From contig NC_085140.1 of NCBI RefSeq assembly GCF_024139115.2, positions 161,970,452-162,034,451 on the forward strand: DNA of 64,000 bases, in the 5' to 3' direction. Position 1 is the first letter of the stretch. The number at the start of each line of letters is the position of its first letter. Origin of the DNA: Armigeres subalbatus. Its lineage: Eukaryota > Arthropoda > Insecta > Diptera > Culicidae. Made by a program: the position numbers and the translations under genes. Shown piece after piece: positions 56,451-64,000 of the stretch. Below the pieces are notes generated by a model. It did no database searches. It was given only the letters and a program-made list of their open reading frames with translations, and was not told the DNA's origin.

Positions 56451-57718
56451 TTGAAAAAGCTTTGGAATATATCTGGAAACATTTGTCGACGAGCGTTTTC
56501 GAATCCAAATCTGTTAAGTGAAGCATTAAATGTCAACGAAGAGCTAATTCACCGGTTCTGGAACATTCTGATCGCGATAAACTGCCAAGAGCCAATCAAT
56601 CCTGAAAAGCTAGACAGTTATTGTAAAGCAACCTACCGGTTATATTTGCAGCTGTATGATAGGTATAAAATTCCTACTACGAGCTTGAGCTTGAGCTTGA
56701 TTGACTGCTCGTAGTTGCTACTCCATTATGACCAGATCAGCTGTTCTTGCACAGGGAACCAACAGATGTTTGCTTGGGACTAGCACACATCTTCAATGTA
56801 CAAGCACTGGTGATCTCATTTGTTAGGTCACACTGGCGCCTGCCACGTCAGAATGCAAGTCAATGTAGGGAATGGGGAGGAAATGATGATGCAATCACTC
56901 GCCCACTGCAAGCCGAATATACCTCTGCACTTGCCACGAGTTCATGCGGAATTAGTTGGATTTTCTGGGTAAGGTTGGAGAAGGCAGAGGTCCGTCTTGG
57001 TTAACGAGCTGCCAATGTGATAGATAGGAGAAGGCAACTGATGGAATTTCTAATTGGATGTAGGAAACGAAGCTAGTTCATTTCCAATTCTAGCAGATCA
57101 CTGTTAGAATACTCAAGTTGAAGGTATAGGAATAGTAATGGAAACGCCATGGCAGTCCATCTCCAGTTCTAGCGATTGCTAGAACATGAGAAATAAAGAA
57201 AGATATAAAGTAGGAGAATGGAACGGACCTGGGAATGAACCCACGACCTCCTGCGTATGAGGCAGAAGCAGTAGCCATATGACTACCAAGCCCGCTTGAT
57301 TGGTATAAAATTCCTGCTACGGTGCATAAAGTCCTTGCCCATGCTGGGGATATAATTATTCATTCCACCAGCACCACTTGGAATGTTGGCTGAAGAAGCA
57401 GCTGAGTGTCAACACAAGCTCTTGAAAAAAGTCGGACTCATCATGCCAGGAAAGCCTCAAGAGAAGAAAATTTACATGACGTTTCATTCGTGCTATGAAC
57501 TCGTCGGATCCTTTGATAAGCTCCCTCAACTTAGGTAAGCGACTTCAAAATAAATCTAATCTGGAATATCCAGAAGATGTTCAAAGCTTTTAGTGACTGA
57601 AACTTCTTGCAATACAACAGATTCGAGTACAGAAAAATATACCATAGCAGATATTTTAATCGATCTTGAAGAAATAAATGATGATTTTGTTGAGGATGTT
57701 CGTGTACATAATGAATAA
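56451..57718 (+). pseudogene. Transib-like transposase, C-terminal remnant (RAG1-core-like)
   Basis: Without the SINE at 56682-57301, the plus strand reads SGNICRRAFSNPNLLSEALN, VNEELIHRFWNILIAINCQE and YRLYLQLYDRYKIPATVHKV, then LAHAGDIII. After a frameshift comes PPAPLGMLAEEAAECQHKLL. After another come THHARKASREENLHDVF and AMNSSDPLISSLNLGKRLQN, with a tail (YTIADILIDLEEINDDFVED) to a TAA at 57716-57718 beside AATAAA. The motif order GN-RR, HK-LAH, E-rich helix, ARK/ARQ parallels the end of RAG1, where the third catalytic residue (Glu962 in mouse) lies in the E-rich helix. The equivalent Glu-Glu is present here. At least four frameshifts; inactive. The alternative is another DDE family with a similar end; I rate Transib clearly more likely. 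Confidence 0.7.
56682..57301 (-). mobile_element. 620-bp tRNA-derived SINE inside the Transib-like transposase
   Basis: The element runs right to left. The head at 57295-57225 has an A box (TTGGTAGTCATATGGC), an anticodon-like loop CTCATAC closed by CTGC/GCAG (a CAU, Met-like, anticodon) and a B box (GGGTTCATTCCC). A long unrelated body follows, then a tail of AAGCTC repeats at 56682-56700. A 20-bp duplication (GGTATAAAATTCCT then RCTACG, one difference) lies at 56662-56681 and 57302-57321. Its removal restores the transposase frame. It is longer than usual tRNA-SINEs; a related fragment is at 53862-54032. Confidence 0.85.
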
Positions 57719-58242
57719 ATAAATGTTGTTGCAGTATACTTATATATCTTGAAGCTTTTATTGCATGGAGTTCGTTTAGCTTTAATAGAGCTTTATATTG
57801 TATTCCCTTTACTTGTTTTACGGGTTAAGAGCCTGAACCAATCTGAAAAATCCTACAAAGACAACCTGTTACGTATGTAGATGCAATGGCCTGTATTTGA
57901 CAGAGTCCTTGTGCAACTTAGAACATCTGTACAACTCAATTCACATAAAAACAGTATACAATTTTCTAGTTTGAACTCTACAGGTCTGCGCTGCAATAAA
58001 ATACACATCTATAGACTGCTGTGTACACTTGAGACATTCGTAGATAAAAGGGATATATTCCATAGAGATCAAAGGTCTGTATTCCAGGGGGTTTGGAAAC
58101 CTTAGAAGTAATAACGACATGCAAAACAAGTATTTCACATCTTTTTAGACAATAATCTACGATATAAGTGTGAAATATTGCAGAAATGAAATGAAAATAT
58201 TTTCGGCCACCTACTTGTATGGAGCCGCCCCATAGTGCGCTA

Positions 58243-58515
58243 TAGCCGAACAAGCGACTGGCAGCAGCAGCTGCATTGGTCAAACTTCTACATCGTCGGC
58301 ACCATCCACCAGCGAATGGCCCCCGCTCCCTCCTCCTGGGTTCCATCGGCGGTCGGAGAACAGAAGCCGTCCACCGGAAGAATCTGCTCCGCTGTACACT
58401 CCGGAGCAACTGATTTCCGATCTTTGCGCAGCTCGCCACTCGGCTGCGCGGCTGCAAACTCCGCTTCGACCAGGTCTTCACTCTTGGAATGTTCATCATC
58501 GAAAATGGCTGCTAG
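58243..58515 (+). pseudogene. Jockey gag, C-terminal part
   Basis: The plus strand reads STSEWPPLPPPGFHRR, then APLYTPEQLISDL, then, after a frameshift, TRLRGCKLRFDQVFTLGMFI and IENGC before TAG at 58513-58515. This is the usual end of Jockey-clade gag. The second and third zinc knuckles expected between 55351 and here are missing, so host sequence was lost around the Transib insertion site. The stop overlaps the pol start. Confidence 0.75.
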
Positions 58516-60690
58516 GGTGGGCCTGGTCAACTGGAACGCTTGCTCGCTCAAGAGCAAAATAATAGAGCCTGAAGGATTTCCTTGAGGAGAAGGAAATAGA
58601 CGTGGCGTTCATCACCAGAAACGCACCTAAAACCGGAGGTGAACATCAACATCCCGGACTTCCGCATCGTGCGACTCGACCGGCCGACCAGGGAGGTGGT
58701 GTGGCCATCGCTCTTCGCTACAACATCAACTGTCGTCTGGCTTCCAAGCTTCCAGCTCCAGTGTAATCGAGGCCATCGGGGTAGAAATCACCACTTCGGT
58801 CAGCACAATCGCGCTCATTGTGGCGTACTGTCAACGCAAGCCAAAGCCGGCGATGGATCATCGGCTGCCGTTCGGAGGGACATCGTCAGAAGCTGACGCG
58901 GAGAGCAAGGCCAGTATATCATTGCCGGCGACTTGAATGCCAAACATCAAGCCTGGGGCAACAGTCGCGGCAATCGAAACGGCACCATCTGGAGCAACGA
59001 CATGGAGGAAGGCCACTACATGATCTTGAGCCCGGATTCCCCCCACCTCCAGCTGAGTCGGTCCGGTGTCCACACAACCCTCGACCTCTACATAACAAAC
59101 CTGGTGACCGCGTCTCGCCAGCCGGTTGTCTACCAGGAGCTCAGTTCGGATCACTATCCGGTGGTGGCGGAACTGGGCTCCTCGGTCAATCGGCACTAGC
59201 AGTTACGGCGGAACTACCACCGAGTGAACTGGCAGCGGTTTCCAGCAGTGCGTCGATAACACCGATAACACCGTCGATAACAGGATCACTTGATAACTCC
59301 TGCAAAGAAGGTCGTTGAAATAGGTCGTCACTTGGACAGAACACACAATCTTGGGCAAAACATTGTCAGTCCACACGAAGCAGCCGTTAACGAGCATACT
59401 AACAACATCCATTTGATACCCAACGACTTTTCGGAGGAGTTGGAGATCTCAGCTGGCGAATTGACGGCCTATATCAAATCATCAAAGAACATGAAGGCCC
59501 CAGGCTTCGACAGCACCCTGAACCTCGAGCTCAAACACATGAGTGCTCCGTTCTTTGAGCACCTCTCGATGATCTTTAATCAGTGACTCCGGCTCAGCTA
59601 CTTCCCATCGTCCTGGAAGTCAGCGAAAGTCATCCACATCCGCAAGCCTGCGAAGGATCCTTCCTTCCCCAAAAGTTATCGTCCCATCAGCCTCCTCTCA
59701 GGATTATCAAAGCTATTCGAAAATGCTATTCATCATCGGTTACTTGAGTCTGCCGAAAATCTCAACATCTTGCTCGAGGAACAGTTTGGTTCCCGACGAG
59801 GTCAGTCAACTGTACACCAACTGACCCGAGTTACCAACGTCCTCAGACGGAACAAGTTTGTCTCAAAATATCCGCCATGGCCTTACTTGATGTCGAGAAG
59901 GCATTTGACAATGTATGGCATGATGGCCTGGTGTACAAACTACAGCGCTTTACAATCTTCCCAGCTACCTGGTGAAAATCATCAACAATTACCTGTCTAT
60001 GGCAACAGGATCATTTCCGGGTCTCAATCAGCGGATCGAGTTCCAATGCGGAACATTGTCGCAGGCGTCTCCCAGGGCAGTATTATCCTCAGGCCCTGCT
60101 TTCAATATGTTCACCTCCGACATGCCAGAACCTCCAGAAGGCGGCATTCTGTCTCTGTTCGCCAGATGACACCTCCATCGTCTACAACGGTAGAGTGATC
60201 AGAGCGCGAGTGGCAAAACTCCAACGAGGCCTGGATGCCCTGACAGAGTACCTCACCAGCTGGAAGTCTGTATCAACGCGGCGAAGACCCAGGTCATCAT
60301 TTTCCCCCATGTAAAATCATCCTCAATGGCACGACTGTGGAATGGGCCAATGGGCCGACTACCTGTAAGCTTGACCTTAGACAGCAAGCTTATTTTCAGG
60401 CTACAGGTTCACAAAACGGTGACAAAGTGTAACGTCTTGTTGAAACTACTGTACCCTTCGATCAACCGCCGGTCGTCATTGTCCCTGAAAAATAAGCTTG
60501 CTGTCTACAAACTAAATCATCCTCCTGTGATCGAATATGGCATGCCGGTCTGGGAGAGCTGCGCTAAAGCCCACCACCTCAAACTTCAACGGGTCCAAAA
60601 CAAATTCCTGAGGATGATCCTCAACACCCCTCCAGGACAAAAGAACATCCGAGGTCCACCGTCTGCCGGAATAAAAAACCTTACATGAAC
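58505..60690 (+). pseudogene. Jockey pol: endonuclease and reverse transcriptase, decayed
   Basis: ATG at 58505 overlaps the gag stop by 11 bases, the coupled arrangement typical of the clade. Endonuclease: VGLVNWNACSLKSKI, ETHLKPEVNINIPDFRIVRL, IIAGDLNAKHQAWGNSRGNR, ELSSDHYPVVAELGS. RT: SSKNMKAPGFDSTLNLELKH, KSYRPISLLSGLSKLFENAI, EEQFGSRRGQSTVHQL, LLDVEKAFDNVWHDGLVYKL. The catalytic loop near 60160 reads SPDD where YADD or FADD is expected, so this copy could not polymerise even with frames restored. Thumb: NVLLKLLYPSINRRSSLSLK and RVQNKFLRMILNTPPG. Stops or frameshifts occur near 58562, 58904, 59203, 59584, 59870, 60170 and 60270. Confidence 0.87.
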
Positions 60691-60915
60691 GCTTTGGTGA
60701 GTGTAAAGAAAAGTTTAGGGTCCGTTGCTTGCACTCGGACCAAGAAGCCCTTAGGGCGCTAGTTCCAATCTAGGTTATCAAATTTTATTGTAAATATTAG
60801 TGTACATAGTAGTTAGGTTATCAAATTTAAAAACACACACTAGCGCCTCCCTGAAGACCGTCATGATACATTATATTTTTAAAATTAAGTAAAAACATAA
60901 TAATAATAAAAATAG

Positions 60916-62794
60916 GTTGTCGACGTAACACACGAGGCTGCAAGGATCAGGTCATCATTGATGCAGTCGTTGTTGCGCAGGCCACACACAAGCAAAGAAA
61001 CCAGAGCAAGGTGAATATCGACTACAAGAAGGCGTACGATTCAGTACCTCACTCGTACCTTCTTGAGGTGCTGCAGTTGTACAAGATAGACGGTAACGTC
61101 ATCAGGCTAATGCAGCACACCATGGGGATGTGGAGCACATCCCTACACATTACCGATGGAGAAAAAGTGTTACGGTCAAGGACCCTCAGCATCAGGAGGG
61201 CATATTCCAAGGCGATACCTTTAGTCCTCTATGGTTTTGCCTTGCCATGAACCCTCTTAGCAGAGCACTCAACCAACACAACTATGGCTATCATTTGAAG
61301 AGTGGGGAAATGAGTACAAACATTACCCACACCTTCTTTATGGACGACTTGAAGCTGTTTGCGGAATCTGTGGAGAAGCTGAACCAATTTCTGCGGCTTG
61401 TAACGGTATTCAGCAACGACATCCGGATGGAGCTTGGTATTGATAAATGTCGATCCATACATCTACACCGGGGTCACCTGGTGGATGCCAACAGTTTCCG
61501 CGTCAACGAACAGGAGGATATTCGAAACATGGTTGAAGGCGAAACGTACAAGTTCTTAGGTTTCCTGCAACTGAAAGGAATTCGCCATACGACGATCAAG
61601 AAAGAGCTGCAGGAAAAGTTCTTGCATCGTGTCAACGGTATTTTGAAGAGCCTCTTGTCGGCCGGCAACAAGGTGAAGGCGATAAACACGTTTGCTGTGC
61701 CCTTGTTGACATAAAGTTTCGGGGTGGTGAAGTGAACCAAGACTGAGTTGGAGGCGTTAGAACGAGCAGTACGAGTGGCATCGCATGCGCCATCCAAAAT
61801 CGTCCATTGAGAGAGTCACCCTGCCACGTACAGTAGGAGGAAGAGGCGTCAATGATATACAAACACTATGTGCAGTTGCGAAGATACTTCGTGGAAAGCT
61901 AGAACCGCCACGAAATCTATCGTGCTGTGTGTGAAGCTGACCACGGATTCAGTGCCCTGCATCTGGCGCAGGAGGACTATCAGCTGAATTGCGACATCAA
62001 ATCTGTCGACGAGATGATCGCATCGTGGAAGCAGAAGGAGTTACATGGGACGCACCCCCATCAACTGGAGCTGGAATATATCGACAAAGCGGCGTCGAAT
62101 ACGTGGCTGGTGCGGGTGAACTCTTCTCGAAACGGAAGGATTCATGGTAGCCCCCCAGGACCGGGTAATTGCAACGAAGAACTATCGGCACTATATATTG
62201 CACGAAAACGTGGAGGACCGCTGCAGGAAGTGCAATTCCGTAGGCGAGACGATCGAACATATCGTGTACGGGTGTTCTGCCTTAGCTGATTCGCCCTATC
62301 TCGGTCGCCATAATGAAGTCGGCAAGATTGTGCACCAACAGCTTGCTTAAAAGCACTACTTGGTTGACCAGTTTGTCGTCTATTACAAATATGTGCCTGT
62401 CTCGGTTCTAGAAAATAGTTTCGTGAAGCTGTACTGGGATCGCGAGATCATAACGGATGTTCTCATTCGTGCCAGTCTGACCGATATTGTGATCTACGAC
62501 AAAAGGATAAAGCGGGTAACCCTCATTGACATTGCTGTAGACCATAATGTCCAAACAACATTCTCCAACAAGATAACGAAGTATCAAGACTTGGCGGAGG
62601 AGTTGAAGCAGATGTGGTACCTGGAGGACGTGCGTATAATTCCGGTTGTTATCTCAGCAACCGAAATCGTCCCAAAATCTCTTCTGAGATCCTTAAGAGA
62701 GCTGGAACTATCTCATAACCTCCATAGCATCCAAAAGACAGTGGTTCTGGGAACTTGCAGTATTGTAAGAAGGTTCCTGAACCACCATAACTAA
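60916..62794 (+). pseudogene. R2-group reverse transcriptase and restriction-like endonuclease
   Basis: RT motifs in order: VNIDYKKAYDSVPHSYLLEV (motif A), then after a frameshift near 61195 GIFQGDTFSPLWFCLAMNPL (motif B), HTFFMDDLKLFAESVEKL (catalytic MDD), GETYKFLGFLQLKG and AVPLLT with a TAA at 61712-61714, then SFGVV and TELEALERAVRVA. The C-terminal part has CRKCNSVGETIEHIVYGC, a CX2CX8HX4C motif, a TAA at 62348-62350, and LTDIVIYDKRIKRVTLIDIA, a D-X14-D endonuclease signature in which the usual Pro-Asp is Thr-Asp. It ends KTVVLGTCSIVRRFLNHHN. The enzyme would nick target DNA and copy LINE RNA. At least three stops and three frameshifts disable it. Confidence 0.83.
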
Positions 62795-63048
62795 TACATC
62801 CAGTGCAAACGTTTATTATAGGATTTATAGTCAACCGGCGAATGAGATCCACAGAGCCTAATCCCCTTTGGCATTCAGATTGCCCGGGGTAGGTGAAAAT
62901 TCCCAGCACGCTTGCTGAGGAAGTGCCAAAACTCTATAATAATAATTAAAATTGAAGTTGGAGGGCCAAGCCGGCCGATCACTGTACATGTTAAAAATAA
63001 TTGTAGAACAAAAATTGTGTAAATAAAGAAGAATTTTACTACTACTAC
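60916..63048 (+). mobile_element. R2-group LINE with restriction-like endonuclease, 5'-truncated
   Basis: It begins inside the RT (NTRGCKDQVIIDAVV) right where the Jockey 3' tail stops. It contains the rest of the RT, a CCHC motif and a restriction-like endonuclease, then a 3' UTR (62795-63048) with AATAAAGAAG and an ACT-repeat tail. GATTACATTTAC follows directly at 63049-63060 and matches the 12 bases before the Jockey 5' end. R2-group elements usually insert at specific sites; this one is in anonymous AT-rich DNA. Whether it belongs to R4/Dong, NeSL, CRE or another branch is not settled. Confidence 0.82.
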
Positions 63049-63471
63049 GATTACATTTACACATTGAGCCGGATCACTTTATAAAAAATAGGATAGGATA
63101 GTTAAAGATACTTTTACTGTTTTCTGTTTGATATTTCTAACAAACCAATGAAGACGTTTTATAAAAAAAACGTATTTGTCGACATTATACAGAAAACGTT
63201 AACGTTGACATAAAGATTTTTTTATGATTTTGTTTAGCGGCGCAGCCAGATTTTTTGATAGTACAAAGTATATTTAAGTTTAAATTTGTTTCAGATTTCG
63301 TTAAATTTCGTTAGAAGCTATCTTTTCTAGCGAAATTTTTGTAATTTTACTAAACGAAACGAAATCATGAAATCAGATTTAGCCATGCTCAGATTCCGCG
63401 AAATTCCGGAATTTCGTTTTGAGTCACCTGAAACGAAATTTATCGAAATACCGCATATGCTTAATCCTAAC

Positions 63472-64000
63472 TGTCTACAAACTGAATTGAAAGTTAGGGT
63501 TTCGGCCACCCATTTACAGAAGTCGTCACCCATGGTATTGTATGTGAGCACTTATGACTTATGCCATGTCAAGACAAACTTGGAATAGAAGGAATAAGCT
63601 TTTATTTTTGATTAGCTATGGATTAAAAATAATGGGATAGAACTGAGAAGAAAAAGATTATATTCATTTCAAAGAAACCTCGATTAACACTTGTCACGAG
63701 CAAATAGGATTGAGATTCTAGTACTAGACACTGAAGACAACTTACTGTTGATGTTAAAATCCCGTATCTATAAAGACTACAAAGTGTTGAAAAAATGGAA
63801 TGAAGTACTATCTCGTTCTATTACAGGTCAGTTTTCCATATTTTTCATGTTCAATTAAAAAATGCTGTCTGTAACAAAGCCAAATCTTAAATAAAACTTT
63901 CTACAGATTACCTTAAATTTATACCAATTAGGTATTTAATAGAATCCTTAAGCAGAAAACGTTGTTTCATACTTTGGTTTGGTTGATTCTGTTACCCAGC
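63472..64000. other. unassigned flank
   Basis: AT-rich, no gene or repeat recognised up to the window edge. Confidence 0.3.

Larger units (their letters stand above)
55357..58237 (+). mobile_element. 2.88-kb Transib-like (RAG1-related) DNA transposon relic
   Basis: The right end, read inward, is CACTATGGGGCGGCTCCATA ... AGGTGGCCGAAAATA. The left end is CTATGGGGAATC AGGTGGCCGAAAATA, apparently missing its first CA and about 13 inner bases. CGCTA lies outside both ends (55352-55356 and 58238-58242). A 5-bp duplication and CAC-first termini similar to the RSS heptamer are what is known for Transib. The coding remnant at 56451-57718 has RAG1-like C-terminal motifs. Bases 55400-56450 carry no recognisable coding sequence; the N-terminal two thirds of the transposase, with the first two catalytic aspartates, has gone or decayed. 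A SINE (56682-57301) is inserted in it. Confidence 0.72.
54477..60915 (+). mobile_element. Jockey-clade LINE, plus strand, interrupted by a Transib-like element
   Basis: It has a 5' leader from about 54481 (TTCCAGTTCGAGACTGCAGC), gag at 54606-58515 (interrupted at 55352), overlapping pol at 58505-60690 and a 3' UTR ending ATAATAATAATAAAAATA at 60915. Order, overlap and motifs are those of the Jockey clade. Removing the insert leaves about 3.55 kb, shorter than a full Jockey, mainly because the middle of gag and parts of the RT are lost. There is no duplication of its own at 60915. The only flanking duplication, GATTACATTTAC at 54465-54476, has its partner at 63049-63060 beyond the adjoining R2-group LINE. 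Confidence 0.85.
53669..63463. mobile_element. outer hAT-like element enclosing the LINE/Transib/SINE stack
   Basis: The left end TAAGGGTATGCGATAA and the right end, in inverse, TAAGCATATGCGGTAT agree at 12 of 16 positions. Both are flanked by a perfect ATCCTAAC at 53661-53668 and 63464-63471. Just inside both ends are ACGAAACGAAA repeats (53695-53835 and 63345-63440) that occur nowhere else in the window, supporting a single element. Its own sequence is probably only about 1.2 kb; the rest arrived later. The ends are less conserved than in the other hAT-like elements here, so this is the least certain of them. Confidence 0.6.

Noticed and set aside
1..64000. CRISPR arrays, bacterial operons, ribosome binding sites, rRNA genes, integrated viral genes
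   Set aside because: The tandem arrays have no spacer structure, the sequence is eukaryotic in character, and I recognised no viral protein in any frame.

Overview
Organism: the window reads as nuclear DNA of an insect, most likely a culicine mosquito of the Aedes type. This is inferred from the overall AT richness, the near absence of host coding sequence, RTE-like and Jockey-like LINEs, tRNA-derived SINEs with a Feilai-like layout, GGCCGAAAGGGTCA arrays, and many hAT-like and TA-flanked MITEs. I found no convincing host protein gene. Every protein similarity I recognise belongs to a transposable element, and all of those are broken. The window is probably an intron or intergenic region that collects repeats.

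Layout. 1-9.3 kb: an RTE-like LINE on the minus strand is split by a 7.8-kb hAT-like element (8-bp target-site duplication, TSD). That element carries a 145-bp satellite in both orientations, a 1.37-kb TA-flanked element and a 307-bp hairpin. 9.3-22 kb: an internally deleted RTE relic, a 23-bp hairpin minisatellite, a reverse transcriptase (RT) fragment, a small MITE and mostly unassigned sequence. 22.2-29.0 kb: a second RTE-like element interrupted by a 4.9-kb Jockey-like LINE. 29.0-32 kb: a 52-53 bp minisatellite, itself hit by a 474-bp hAT MITE, then an inverted GGCCGAAAGGGTCA foldback. 32.5-48.7 kb: small MITEs, a 3.4-kb hAT-like element with a smaller hAT MITE inside, a head-to-head pair of 535-bp TA elements, tRNA-like modules, a 285-bp SINE and a 1.4-kb TA element. 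48.7-53.6 kb: low-repeat sequence. 53.7-63.5 kb: a stack of nested insertions.

The most interesting part is that last stack. An apparent 8-bp duplication brackets 53.67-63.46 kb. Inside it, a 12-bp duplication brackets two unrelated LINEs joined end to end: a Jockey-clade element (apurinic-type endonuclease) and the 3' part of an R2-group element (restriction-like endonuclease). One chimeric retrotransposition with a template jump would explain this. The Jockey gag is then interrupted by a 2.88-kb relic of a Transib-like DNA transposon, whose transposase C-terminus resembles the RAG1 core and whose terminus begins CACTATGG. The transposase is interrupted in turn by a tRNA-derived SINE with a 20-bp duplication. 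The order of events can therefore be read from the sequence.

Nothing here looks like a functioning gene set. The elements interact only as nested insertions. The small promoters present (SINE A and B boxes) and the long hairpins are the parts most likely to be transcribed or processed into small RNAs. All family names come from motifs read by eye; no database search was possible.
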